From contig JASEVX010000003.1 in assembly GCA_031761405.1 (NCBI GenBank), positions 112,275,205 to 112,339,204 on the forward strand: DNA of 64,000 nt, in the 5' to 3' direction. This DNA is from Serripes groenlandicus (Eukaryota; Mollusca; Bivalvia; Cardiida; Cardiidae). Under the pieces are notes generated by a model, which saw nothing but the letters and a program-made list of their open reading frames with translations, was not told the origin of the DNA and searched no databases. A program made the position numbers and the translations under genes. Positions 53,949 to 64,000 of this stretch are shown here, in pieces; within the stretch, counting starts at the first letter, position 1, and each line of letters begins with the position of its first letter.

Positions 53949-54460
53949 TATAATACTACTACCTATTGTGTGGGCATATGATAATTCAAAAGTATGGGAC
54001 CATTTCCGCGAACGGAAATATTTTGGGGAAAAGAGCAATCAGAGCGGATGCTTCTCCCGGTTTCCTTGCTATGATTGTATTTCTTGTTTTTAATTCGAAG
54101 TAAACGTTTAATCACAATTAATTACGAATCCGAAAATACATAGTTGTATTTAAGTACAAATCCAGCGATCAATGGAACACGTGGATAACTCAAGGTAATT
54201 TGCTGGTAATTCGTCAGGTTTTTTAAAAATTACATCACAACATTTGAGATTTATTTATCCTAAGATGTCACATCACAGCGGAATCAGTTCCGGTACCCTT
54301 TTTAAATTCTTAAGTATCACTTCTCCTTCACTGTGAGAAGTCAGATACATGTATTTGATTAGTTTTCAGTATCAGCATTCCTGTATCATTGAGCTGCGTT
54401 TATTTGTATATATTGCAAGATTAGGTTGTGCTGTCGGATGGCTAAAAGCTTTCGGGGTGA
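53949..54460. other. Intergenic, nothing recognised
   Basis: No exon or repeat recognised. Confidence 0.4.
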
Positions 54461-54692
54461 TTAACCTTTTCCCTAATATTGACGCTCTCTAACGCCTCTG
54501 CAGTAGACTGCTGTTTGAAAACATGGTGACAAAAGAAGAAATTGCTCAAAACGAGCAATTTCTCCTTTTGTCACCATGTTTTCAAACTCTTTTCAATTAG
54601 TGTACTATCATTTAAAGGGAGTTTCCATGACAAATTCGGGTATGTTTTCAAAGTCGTCTGCTGCAAAGTTGCTGTATGGGGGAAAGGGTTCA
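54461..54692. mobile_element. Family P MITE, right TTAA mutated
   Basis: TTAACCTTTTCCCTAATATTG to ATGGGGGAAAGGGTTCA; very good hairpin centre GCTCAAAACGAGC. Confidence 0.84.
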
Positions 54693-55080
54693 GTTTAGCC
54701 GGGCTTCAACGTGGATGTGTCATACTGCGAACAATGCAAACAAGTATGAGCTAACGGTGTGATTTTATTTACCTTATTCTTATAGAAAGAGATTGATCTT
54801 TTTTTAATAAAGAGCCAAAAATGTCGTGGATACAGATCATTAGATGTCAAAATAAGTTTAACCTATAACTTGAAGTGTTTCATTTATGCAATAAAATATA
54901 CTGTATTGTATGGTATTGTCATACATTGGAAATTATGTACAACAAGGGAACAGTTTAATTTTGGAGATGCACTACCTTGTTGTGAACCAATGGTTAATAC
55001 GTAAAGAGGTGTATCGGTACACAAGTAGCATTGTTAAAACTTGCCCACCGAAACGGGAATCCAAATTAAAAGGCTTCCGT
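54693..55080. other. Intergenic, nothing recognised
   Basis: AT-rich spacer before the long inverted-repeat element; no supported feature. Confidence 0.4.
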
Positions 55081-55880
55081 CAATGTACGGTTCATATAAG
55101 AATAAAATCAGCGACCTTAAAAGGTGCTGATCTCCAGATGGAGATCACATTTTGAAATGTTGGAACTTTAGTAAATAATATTAACAAAGTTAGTAACAAG
55201 CCGGTAGGCGACGTGGGATTCGCCTTGGTTGTGGGTCCTTAGCAACGAAACTCAAAGGCGCACAACCAGAGCCCGTATGGCACCTGTTCATCAAGTTTCA
55301 TTGGAATCGGCCCATCGGTTTGGGCTGTGGAGCGTCGCTTTACAAACAAACAGACAGACAGACAGCCGGAAAAAACTGACAATAAGGGATATCTAACGAA
55401 GCGAAGCCCAATCAGTAGTTCCAAACTAATTTGGCAGTAAATGTTGAAAAACTGCCAATTGAAAGTCATGAACATGCACATAATTTGGCTTACTGGGTAT
55501 TGTCTACCCAGTGAAAACGAAGCATAAACGATCAATATTTAGATGTGTATTGTACTGGAAAGTGAAATTATTTCTCTTATTTTATCCCAGAGTTATGATT
55601 CTAATAGTTCAAGATAACTTTTTAACAGTTTTAAAACTTTGACTATAATATCTATTTTTTTTTTTAGATGTCAGCACCTTTAAGAAAACACGGGAACTCT
55701 TACCCCTCATCCTCAGTGTAAGGTCGGAAACCTAAAATAATGACTTTTGAGTAACTCGTGAAATCAACTTCAAAGTAATTCCACTTTCTAAACACTTGTA
55801 AAATGTTATCAGTTTCTCTTAATTTGTGCTCTTAAAATACGCGAGTAGGCAATGTCGTTATCGTACTGAAGTGATGGTAA

Positions 55881-56143
55881 TATAAGCCGCTCCGTGAGAA
55901 AACCAACAGTATGGTCACTGCGTAATGTATCGACCCGGATCAGCATGCGCAGTCCGCGCAGGCTAATCCGGGCCGACACATTCCGTCTCAGGGGGGTAGA
56001 GGTAGAGGGTAATTATTCCTGAGACAGAAAATCCACAAGAGGCGAAAAATGAATGACCGGATTAGCCTGCGCTGCTAGGCTGATCCGGGTCGATACTTTA
56101 CGCAGAGTCCACATTGTTGGTTTTCTCGCGGGACGGCTCATAT
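55881..56143. mobile_element. Family S MITE inside the inverted-arm element
   Basis: TATAAGCCGCTCCGTGAGAA to TTCTCGCGGGACGGCTCATA; complete, with both inverted ends of about 60 bp. Confidence 0.85.
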
Positions 56144-56249
56144 TTGACCTAGATCACAGATAAAAGAGCTATCAAATAGACAGATGAAGGGAGCGGAGCT
56201 ATTCCGTACATACATTACTACTTGAATTGGCAAAACAAGAATACATCGG

Positions 56250-56420
56250 TGCATTTGAAATATTTATGACAAAAGAAGAAATGATCAGTGTTTCTTATAT
56301 GAAAAAGGTTTTCAGCTCTATACAAACATTATACTTCCATTTATAGAGATTTCAACTGTTTTTGCCTTAATATTTTCAAAGATGTCTGGTGCTGTTTTGT
56401 TGTAAGTGAGAAAGGATTAA
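56250..56420. mobile_element. Family P MITE, decayed right part
   Basis: TTATGACAAAAGAAGAAATG, GATGTCTGGTGCTG and GTGAGAAAGGATTAA; left end absent. Confidence 0.45.
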
Positions 56421-57118
56421 GCGGATTGTGTATGACCTCATCAGGGATTGAACTCTGGTCTCCCGCTATCGAGACGGACGCCCAAAACAAACTAATATAC
56501 CTAAGTCGATAATAATAGGATATTGGGATTCGTTTCGTTAGATATCCCTTATTGTCAGGCTTTTCCGGCTGTCTGTCTGTCTGTTTGTTTGTAAAGCGAC
56601 GCTCCACAGCCCGAACCGACGGGCCGATTCCGATGAAACTTGGTGACCAGGTGCCATACGGGCTCAGGGTGTGCGCGTTTGAGTTTCGTTTTTAAGGACC
56701 CACAACCAAGGCGAATCCCACGTCGCCTACCGGCTTGTTACTAACTTTGTTAATATTATTTACTAAAGTTCCAACATTTCAAAATGTGATCTCCATCTGG
56801 AGATCAGCACCTTTTAAGGTCGCTGATTTTATTCTTATATGAACCGTACATTGGTTCTCAAATATAGGCCACAATTGAAGAATTTCTAATAAAAAACTCA
56901 AGACGATAACATTGAATCGATTATCAGCAGACGTCTAATGCAAGTGAGAAACAAGCGTGAGCTTTTATAAACGTATATCTTGTTCTCGTGGTGATCCCAT
57001 TTCCTCATTTTAAAGGTGCATAACATAAAATAACATACACATTAATCACCCAGTAATGGTTACATTATAGATAGATTTTATTCAGGAAAAGGGCAAGTTT
57101 TCCATTACCACATACATA

Positions 57119-57119
<1 letters not shown>

Positions 57120-57156
<37 letters not shown>

Positions 57157-57410
57157 GGTTTAACGCCGTTTTTAACAATTTCTCAGTTATATCACGGCGG
57201 CCAGTTCGCCTACTCGTGCATTTCCTGGTTTTTTCACACCAGTACTCCACACAACAATTTTCCCACATAGACTTAGCCTATTGGTGGAAGACGAATGACG
57301 CATTGACGTTTGTCAATCGTCGGAAAGAAAGTTGGCCAAGCCGGGATTCGAACTCACAACCCCTGGATTGACAGCCCGCGTCGCTACCGACTGAGCTACC
57401 GGGGCTCGGC
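57120..57410 (-). mobile_element. SINE-1, best full-length copy
   Basis: (ATTG)8 tail at 57121-57154, GGGGTTTAACGCCGTTTTT, TATCACGGCGGCCAGTTCG, ACATAGACTTAGCCTATTGG, then the head. On the minus strand: GCCCCGGTAGCTCAGTCGGT (A box) and GAGTTCGAATCCCGGCTTGG (B box). This is the type copy for SINE-1. Confidence 0.85.
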
Positions 57411-57412
57411 AC

Positions 57413-57811
57413 ATACATATATATTACATTTTTGTAATTATACACTACTTAAAATTTTGATGTAATATCGCACTTAAAGATCTTGGTAAAAGGGAGAATT
57501 CTCAACAGCAATATTAGTAAGTAAATTAAGTAAAGTTGATGCTGAAACTGTTAAGTCCTAGGTTGTGCTTAATGGTTTCATAGAGGTCTGCTGGAGCGAA
57601 GTTGTCGTAAGGGTAAAGGCATTGCGAGAAATGCAGAAGTCGCGACGACCCTTTCTACACATCGTGAATAGACTAACATCGATTAAGAAAGTGTTCAACC
57701 ACCCGGGGTTAACAATCATGTGTTGTGTGTGTGTAAAATAGTTATATTTCAAGGGTTTTTTCAAGTAAATTATCAAGAACACGACGTAGTCATATCAGTA
57801 ACTTAAAATAA
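57413..57811. other. Intergenic, one MITE scrap
   Basis: AGAGGTCTGCTGGAGCGAAG at about 57582 resembles a decayed family P right arm. Otherwise nothing recognised. Confidence 0.35.
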
Positions 57812-58074
57812 ATGAGCCGTTCCACTAGAAAACCAGCATTATTGACTCTGCGTAATGTATCGACCCAGATCAGCATGCGCAGTCCGTGTAGGCTAATCCG
57901 GGGCCACATTCCGTCTTAGGGGCATAGAGGTATAGATAAATTATTCATGAAACAGAAAATCCACAGGAGGCGAAACGTGTCTGTCTGGGTTAGCCTGCGC
58001 GGCAGGCTTAGGCTGATCAGGGTCTACACTTTATGCAGAGTCCACAATGTTGGTTTTCTCGTATAACGGCTCAC
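57812..58074. mobile_element. Family S MITE, complete
   Basis: ATGAGCCGTTCCACTAGAAA to TTCTCGTATAACGGCTCACA. Internal GAGGTATAGATAAATTATTC gives the uninterrupted form of the site hit by an insertion in the next copy. Confidence 0.86.
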
Positions 58075-58201
58075 ATGAGTTTTCTGTTGAAGTTTCTGCT
58101 TACAAGCATGTTTGGCAGAAATAATACTTATTTAAGATTATGTTAAAACACGAACATGCACACCTGCCATGCATTCAGTGGGACAGTTTGGTAGTTCATG
58201 A

Positions 58202-58757
58202 TATGAGTCGTCCCACGAGAAAACAATATTATGGTCTCTGCGTAATGTAACGACCCAGATCAGCCTGCGCAGTCCGCGCAGGCTGATCCGGCCCGACACA
58301 TTCCGTCTCTGGGTGATATAGAGGTATAGATCACAGGCGTCCGAATTTCTATTACAGCAAAAAATGCGGAAAATCACACAATACCTCGTTAAAATACACA
58401 GAAAGTCTATCTACATGTATATTGTCTATACGCTTTGATATAAATGATCGTAATGGTAATTTGGGGAATCCCGCACGTGTTACTATAAATAGCCCCTCTA
58501 TACGTCTATATAGTGTAATAATATAGACAATATAGAGATACTTATTGAGTATTTTAACGAGGTATTGTGTGATTTTTCGCATTTTTTGCTGTAATAGAAA
58601 TTCGGACGCCTGTGTATAGATTAATGATTCCTGAAACAGAAAATCCACAGGAGGCGAAAAGTGTCTGTCCGGGTTAGCCTGCGTGGCATGCTTAGGCTGA
58701 TCCGGGTTGATACTTTACGCAGAGCCCACAATGTTGGTTTTCTCACGGGACGGATCA
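58202..58757. mobile_element. Family S MITE split by another element
   Basis: Left part 58202-58331 (TATGAGTCGTCCCACGAGAA...), right part 58615-58757 (...TTCTCACGGGACGGATCA). Removing 58332-58614 and one duplicated TATAGAT restores the order seen in other copies. Confidence 0.85.
58332..58614. mobile_element. 283-bp palindromic hAT-like MITE inserted in family S
   Basis: CACAGGCGTCCGAATTTC and GAAATTCGGACGCCTGTG are exact inverted ends; the repeats extend about 65 bp (ACAGCAAAAAATGCG; ACACAATACCTCGTTAAAAT). TATAGAT is duplicated on both sides (58325-58331 and 58615-58621); an 8-bp reading (GTATAGAT) is possible using the terminal G. The CACAGG ends resemble the element at 37191. Confidence 0.86.
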
Positions 58758-59208
58758 ATTATGCATTAGGCGAATCTTTAAAAACATAGGCAAACCTATG
58801 GAAAATCTCTATAAACGTAGGTATTGTTTTCGAATATAGTTTAAAGAGGAATTGCTGATCATGATCAATTTCACCCTTTGCCAAAAAGAAAAATTCAAAC
58901 ATCGTCTGTATTGATGTAGTTGTTATTTGTTATTGGCAACAGTGAATTATCAAAATGTTTCCGACACAGGAAGCAAATACACCATTTCTGTAATATAGTA
59001 CACGAGCACCCCGGACCTGCGTTATAAAGGCACTGTAACAAGATATCCCTTATAAAAAACACCTGGAACAGACGGCTATTATAGTTTCTAAACGAAATTT
59101 CAACAGCATTTAATTGGAACATTTTCCTTATTTTCACCGCAATGTTTAAAGAAGTCGTCTGCTTCAGATGTGTCAAAATGCGCCTGCACGTTGTGAACTG
59201 TTAAGTTG
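58758..59208. other. Intergenic with decayed family P pieces
   Basis: ATTGCTGATCATGATCAATTTC at about 58852 and AGAAGTCGTCTGCTTCAG at 59152 are family P hairpin and right-arm remnants. No gene. Confidence 0.4.
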
Positions 59209-59385
59209 TTAACCCTTTCAGCGCCGAATTGTTTAAAGTAAACTCTTCCATGTTCAAACTCGGACGACCCTATGTTCATGTTATAGGATTTTTGGAATAT
59301 CTTTATAACTCGTTACGAGCTGGCTCACCTGAATCTGTATTGTTTGCAAAAAGCTCAATATTGCCTTTGGCGCTGAAAGAGTTAA
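59209..59385. mobile_element. Second TTAA-flanked MITE family (177 bp)
   Basis: TTAACCCTTTCAGCGCC at the left and GGCGCTGAAAGAGTTAA at the right are inverted repeats with one mismatch and TTAA at both ends. The interior is unrelated to family P, although both begin TTAACCCTTTC. Single copy in this window. Confidence 0.7.
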
Positions 59386-59764
59386 ATAGATTCTATGGTC
59401 TGTGAGTTAAATAGTGTCAATTCATAGGTTCCGTGGGCGATTCCAGATTACAAGCGGAATTAACCTATCAAAATACAGCTTTTCGACTAGCACTCAGCGA
59501 GCACTTGGCTGCAATAATAAATAAGTCACGATATGCGACAACAGCGTGCTCTGATGAACTGGCTGATCTGGTTATACACCGGTTTCACATATCTTAGAGT
59601 TGGTTATCGAAGGATTCCTCTCAGATAAATGTAATTGGAGAATGTAGACCAATATATGACGGCGCGAATGTGTAGTCTGGTCTATATGAACGACGGATGT
59701 TGTTTACATTCATGTAGCGTGCATGCAACTACCGGAACTAATGCAGGAAAAGGTTTACATGTTT
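59386..59764. other. Intergenic, nothing clear
   Basis: ATCAAAATACAGCTTTTCGAC with AGCACTCAGCGAGCACT near 59470-59505 resembles the low-copy repeat at 48310-48345. No gene. Confidence 0.35.
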
Positions 59765-59957
59765 ACGCTTCCCCACACTCACACGCCTTTTGACGTTTTT
59801 CAACAGAATATGTTTGAAAACATTGTGGCATATAAAAAATTTGCTCGAAACAATATTTTAAACTCAATTCAATAATTATTTAGAGACATTTTCCTTATTT
59901 TTGTCTTGATGTTTTTAAAGTCGTCTGCTGCAGATTCGTGTATGTGGGAAAGAGTTA
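59765..59957. mobile_element. Family P MITE, diverged
   Basis: ACGCTTCCCCACACTCAC on the left, AAGTCGTCTGCTGCAGATTC and GTGGGAAAGAGTTAA on the right. Confidence 0.65.
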
Positions 59958-60033
59958 AATCTCGTGTGTTAGTATATGAGTATCGTACGGCCTCCCCATT
60001 CCTAGTTCCATTCATATGCGAAATGTATTATAT

Positions 60034-60303
60034 ATGTGAGCCGTTCCATGAGATAACCAACATTATGGACTCGGTGCAAAGTATCGACCCGGATCAGCCT
60101 AAGCATGCCGCACAGGCTAACACGGACAGACACTTTGCGCCTCCTGTAGATTTTATGTTTCAGGAATCCTTACTCTACACCTCTATCCCCCTGAGACGGA
60201 ATGTGTCGGCCCTGATTAGCCTGCGCGGACTGCGCAGGCTGATCTGGGTCGATACATTACGCAGAATCCATACTGTTGGTTATCTCGTGAAACGGCTCAT
60301 ATA
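60034..60303. mobile_element. Family S MITE, complete
   Basis: ATATGTGAGCCGTTCCATGA to CTCGTGAAACGGCTCATATA. Interior GGATCAGCCTAAGCATGCCG, TTTTATGTTTCAGGAATCC and CTGCGCGGACTGCGCAGGCT (a strong GC-rich internal hairpin). Confidence 0.87.
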
Positions 60304-60309
60304 GTATAC

Positions 60310-60537
60310 ATCCTTTCTCATATGCAGACGCCTTTTGACGCATCTGCAGCAGACCTCCTTTGAAACACGTTGAGGCAAAGGAAGACATTGCTAATAAGAG
60401 CAATTTCTTCTTTTGCCACAATGCTTTCAAGTCTTTTCAATAATTATGTTTTTTTAGTAATTTAGTAATTGATGTTTATCCAATAAGTGTTGCCTAAATG
60501 TTTTTCGAAGATTTGTTTGACATGTGAAAGGGTTGAG
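60310..60537. mobile_element. Family P MITE, ends mutated
   Basis: CATCCTTTCTCATATGCAGAC to ATGTGAAAGGGTTGAG; CATCTGCAGCAGACC and the hairpin centre are preserved. SINE-1 begins directly after it. Confidence 0.72.
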
Positions 60538-60811
60538 ATTGATTGATTGTTTTGAGTTTAACGCCGCTTTCAAATATGTTTCAATCATATCACGGCGGCC
60601 AGTTCAACTACTCGTGTGTTTTCTGGCTTTCTCACAACAGTATCCCACACTACATTCTTTTCCAAGCAACTGGCTGCTTTTCCAAAAAAAATACGAATGA
60701 CGCTTGTCACAGTGACTTCTGTGAAACGTCGGAAAGAATGTTGACCTAGCTGGTGTTCGAACTCACAACCCCTGGATTGACAGCTCTCGTCGCTATCGAC
60801 GGAGCTCAACG
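60538..60811 (-). mobile_element. SINE-1, full length
   Basis: Tail GATTGATTGATTG, TATCACGGCGGCCAGTTCA, then the head (minus: GAGCTCCGTCGATAGCGACG and GTTGTGAGTTCGAACACC). Confidence 0.8.
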
Positions 60812-61639
60812 AAAGGGTTGAGAGACCGCTCTCTACGAAACAATTACGAAAAGCATTAAGCATTTGCAACAAGTGTTGATTCTGATCAACATTCATATCC
60901 GATCTGGTTGATTTAGCTCTGTGTTGTTTTGCCAAATCGTCACATAAAGAACAAAAAATCTTTTGATATTTCGATATGATTGCATGGATGTCTGCGCAGA
61001 TCTTAATCTTCACCTGTCATATGCTAAGCTTGTTTTTATTTGCTGCAGCATGACTCTGCTTGGCTGTGTGTTTTGTATCATCCGATAAACTGGTGTACAC
61101 ATTTCAGAATCTTCCAAATTGATATTATCTGACTGAATAAAAAATAGAGAGAAAGAGAAATCTACAATCATAAAAACGCTATAGGGACCAAATGTTGAAC
61201 ATTGTGACAAACAAAGGAAAATAGGTTTTTGCCCAGGTCGATTGTGTGCAAAATGATGGTAGCCATTTAGCGGAGTGATTTCTTTCGTGCATAATACAGG
61301 AGCCCGATCATTCTTGGATCATGTTATAACTGAGCGGCTACTACGTTCTTTCAATGACATATGACAATGACAATGCGGTTTCCTACTTGTAATATTGCGG
61401 AAGAAAGTGTGGCGTGTGAGGGTTGAAACTTGTTGATTTGCATGGAAACAAAACAGTAATTTGATTGATGTAATGTGACCTTAAGATGTGACAAATCACA
61501 GTATTAAGAGCGAACAAGAGAAAGTTGATGCAAGGCATAAATGTCGCCGGAAAAGATTGCATCACACTAAAATAATAAGTATGTTTTGACAAATGTTAAA
61601 ATTTATCCTCATATGTTTAAAAAGTAGACCACCCTAGAT
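60812..61639. other. Intergenic, no gene supported
   Basis: A 142-codon minus-strand open frame (60585-61013) overlaps SINE-1 and has no recognisable domain. Nothing else seen. Confidence 0.4.
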
Positions 61640-61839
61640 NNNNNNNNNNNNNNNNNNNNNNNNNNNNNNNNNNNNNNNNNNNNNNNNNNNNNNNNNNNNN
61701 NNNNNNNNNNNNNNNNNNNNNNNNNNNNNNNNNNNNNNNNNNNNNNNNNNNNNNNNNNNNNNNNNNNNNNNNNNNNNNNNNNNNNNNNNNNNNNNNNNNN
61801 NNNNNNNNNNNNNNNNNNNNNNNNNNNNNNNNNNNNNNN
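61640..61839. other. Assembly gap (200 N)
   Basis: 200 unknown bases. The right flank carries TCTACAACG and CGTTGTAGA about 60 bp apart, suggesting that a palindromic repeat adjoins the gap. Confidence 0.99.
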
Positions 61840-62084
61840 CATCTACAACGTTCTTTCACAAATAAAGCAGGAACGACCCCAGGGTTGATATATGTCGAAG
61901 CACGTTGTAGACTGATCATGATTAAGGGTTAAACCATCTTTAAAAAATAGTAAATGTCGACATTATCCATTCCATTCAGAGATATCGGGATGAGTCATGC
62001 TAAAATGGTCCGTCAGTATTTTTATAAAAAATAATGCAAATGATTTCTACTCAATCCTTTTTATTATTATTTTTTCTGGTGCTT

Positions 62085-62215
62085 TACGCCGTTTTCAACA
62101 ATATTTCAGTTGTATCACGGCGTTTTCTAGGATAATTACTCCAGCACTTCCGGTACTTTTTATCCAATCACCGATTCATCAGTCGTAACACAATCCACGC
62201 ATTCATTAGCCCCAC
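62085..62215 (-). mobile_element. SINE-2 body fragment
   Basis: GCTTTACGCCGTTTTCAAC, TATCACGGCGTTTTCTAGG and CAGTCGTAACACAATCCACG match SINE-2. The tRNA-like head is lost. Confidence 0.6.
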
Positions 62216-62329
62216 GGATGGAATTGATGTATTTGATATGTCCCGCGCACATCACTACATCACGGGGACAGTCCTTGAATTTAGTATGCATCTGTACCGT
62301 TTTTCCAGAATGTTTATCAACATTTTACA

Positions 62330-62432
62330 ATAATATTGTTTTCAGTTATATAAAGAGTTTGCATTTCTTATATGTTTTTTTTTTCAAAGTCGGCTGTTGT
62401 AGATTTGACGTTTATTGGGAAGGTGGCTTAAC
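62330..62432. mobile_element. Family P MITE, right-arm remnant
   Basis: AAAGTCGGCTGTTGTAGATTTG and TATTGGGAAGGTGGCTTAA are the decayed right arm. Confidence 0.45.
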
Positions 62433-62654
62433 ATCCCGTTTTTGCGTAACGGAGAACGTGTTATCTCGAAAGGCGATAAAACAATGACGGTGGGTGGGGT
62501 AGATTCCTATCAAGTTTTCAATCTTTGGTAAATGATTAAACTGATCACGAACTATACAGAAAGTTTATCTTCTGACACAGAATTTACCGAATATACGGAA
62601 GCTTAACAGAATCAGCTCTCTTTTAGAGAGTAGCATTTCATAGATTTACAAAAG

Positions 62655-62820
62655 AAAATGAACGGTGCTCCAGGAATACCATTTATATTTTGTATTTGCG
62701 ATCAATGTTGATCCAGACTAAGCAATTGGAGCATGTAGCATTGAAACGCAGTAACAATTTTTTAATCATCAGTTATACCAAATACTCCAAGGCTGGTTCA
62801 CCTGGAGCGCCGTGCAAAAA
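62655..62820. mobile_element. Family C MITE, left part
   Basis: AATGAACGGTGCTCCAGGAA and TGTTGATCCAGACTAAGC. CACCTGGAGCGCCGT near 62800 may be the right end of the same copy. Confidence 0.45.
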
Positions 62821-63054
62821 GAAATATATTTGACCGGCTGTTAGTGATTTGGGGTCGTAATCATCTGTGTGTGCCATCCATACAGTGTCTTCACCGTCTG
62901 CAGTAAATGTTATATTTACATAAATGCATATTTCATACACAATAGGGTGTGAGATTGAACCGAAAGTAGATCAAAATGGCGGATAGTTATTCCTGGGCAA
63001 TTGGAACTCTTCTGTTGAACAGCTATGCCATCAGTGGAATTTTACGTATCAAAA

Positions 63055-63195
63055 AAAGTCTGATCTGAATCAACACTGTTCGCCAATTAGCCAAAAGCCA
63101 TTCGAATCTTTCACCATGGATGCGCCCGCAGGTCTTTTTCCAAATGTGCATTATTACGGTAATTTTGGTTTTCCTGGAGCACACCTCGTACGTCA
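63055..63195. mobile_element. Family C MITE, right part
   Basis: CTGATCTGAATCAACACTG, GTTCGCCAATTAGCC, ATGCGCCCGCAGGTC and TTTTCCTGGAGCACACCTC. Confidence 0.5.
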
Positions 63196-63975
63196 TTCAT
63201 TAATTTATCATTTAACATATTGAAAATGAGTCGTCGATTTCCGGTTGTTGTGTGATGCGGTCAAATATAGTTCCTATAGTGGGGTAGGATAATATACGAA
63301 GCATTCTGTGTGAATGGTCTAGAATCTAGATTCTAACCAGAGTAACGTCACTGAATGTTGTGAAAGTAGTATAAAGTGAAGCGTTATTAGCACGATGATT
63401 GGTTTCCGGAATCTATGTCCGAAGACAGAGTCCCACGTGATCGATGTTACTTTGAAGGGACATTTTCTTTTAAATTTCCGTTATGATAGGGTGTTATTCG
63501 TTAATTTATTTGAATCTTTTTCGATTTCCGTAAAATGACAAAAAAAGTTAGACAAGTTCACTTAAAACTTCATTGACATTGGAAATATCTTTGAAGAAGC
63601 AGCTGTTGCATTTGAACTGCACCTTCTGAAATTATTTCCTAAAACCCTCAATCAGGAAAATCGGACGCTTCTTACAAGCATGTGTAAATGTGAACAGTAA
63701 AGATCTTGATCAGACTCTGCGGATGGGTCGTCAAATGTTCACTAAAGGCAATGTGTACCTTTTCCGATGAATGGGGCTGTGATAAGGAAATAGTACGCCG
63801 CACGCATTATCTATTTTATTGCTTAAATAAATGTCTTAATAACATTTTCCGATACTTAGGTTGATATATTCAGTATTTTCTGCCACGTGTTATCTCGAAT
63901 CAATGTTTGAACTTCACAGTTCATGTAAAATTACTTTGATGGTTGTTGCTTATTTGTTATTTATTTATTTGTTAA
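63196..63975. other. Intergenic, nothing recognised
   Basis: No exon, repeat or RNA gene recognised up to the dinucleotide run at the window end. Confidence 0.4.
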
Positions 63976-64000
63976 TGTGTGTGTGTGTGTGTGTGTGTGT
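63976..64000. repeat. (GT)n microsatellite at window end
   Basis: At least twelve GT units, continuing beyond the window. Confidence 0.95.

Larger units (their letters stand above)
55081..56853. mobile_element. 1.77-kb element with 332-bp inverted arms
   Basis: The left arm 55081-55412 (starting CAATGTACGGTTCATATAAG) is the reverse complement of the right arm 56522-56853 with scattered differences. Landmarks in each arm are TGCTGATCTCCAGATGGAG, GCGACGTGGGATTCGCC, CAAACAGACAGACAGACAG and AAGGGATATCTAACGAAGCG. The 1.1-kb interior holds a family S copy, a family P fragment and a tRNA-like SINE scrap (GGGATTGAACTCTGGTCTCC). No transposase is visible. It may be a foldback transposon or an inverted duplication of an unrelated repeat. 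Confidence 0.7.

Noticed and set aside
58352..60304. Arg/Leu-rich frames such as those containing RGLRRLIWVDTLRR
   Set aside because: They are translations of family S MITE copies; the same peptides recur in every copy and on both strands.
60585..61013. 142-codon minus-strand frame
   Set aside because: Half of it is SINE-1 and the rest has no family resemblance or splice context.

Overview
The window is eukaryotic. It has spliced genes with GT/AG introns, tRNA- and 5S-derived SINEs, a LINE remnant, dense palindromic MITEs and many minisatellites, and about 36% of it is one gene. The innate-immune adaptor MyD88 combined with these repeat types (tRNA-headed SINEs with ATTG tails, AGCTC...CTTGTT elements with tandem cores, an ACCCCCTTC hairpin repeat) points to a bivalve mollusc. 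I cannot name the species. Two 200-N assembly gaps lie at 7792-7991 and 61640-61839.

Layout. 1-7.8 kb holds repeats only, including a large 36-bp minisatellite. 7.99-8.72 kb holds the last two exons of a MULE-type transposase-like gene whose 5' part runs into the first gap. 10.17-36.5 kb is a plus-strand MyD88 gene: exon 1 (death domain, 10174-10534), exons 2 and 3 (intermediate region, 14111-14200 and 17759-17806), exon 4 (TIR boxes 1 and 2, 18983-19175), exon 5 (middle of TIR, 22976-23067), then two alternative last exons, 6A (29724-30235) and 6B (35988-36505). Every junction has consensus GT/AG sites and matching phase. The predicted proteins are 431 residues (6A) and 433 residues (6B). 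From 36.5 to 64 kb I see no host gene, only layered mobile elements, SINEs, a dead LINE fragment and short tandem arrays.

The most interesting biology is the duplicated terminal exon of MyD88. Each copy independently completes the TIR domain (box 3) and adds a Ser-rich C-terminal extension of about 125 residues. The NPDY motif and the basic Pro-rich end of that extension are conserved between the copies, while the middle has diverged, in 6A through a pair of compensating frameshifts. The same 34-bp minisatellite family precedes both exons, which suggests unequal exchange made the duplication. The gene also has a Ser where the BB-loop Pro of MyD88 is normally found, and two small phase-1 symmetric exons between the death and TIR domains.

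The repeat landscape is dominated by one MITE family of about 230 bp with TTAA targets and TTAACCCTTTCCC ends (piggyBac-like). It has about 40 copies and fragments, several sharing a single TTAA with a neighbour, and one end appears to have seeded a 33-bp satellite at 40.87-41.63 kb. Other families include a GAGCCGTTCC foldback MITE, hAT-like elements with target duplications, a 1.77-kb element with 332-bp inverted arms, and long elements with tandem-repeat cores.
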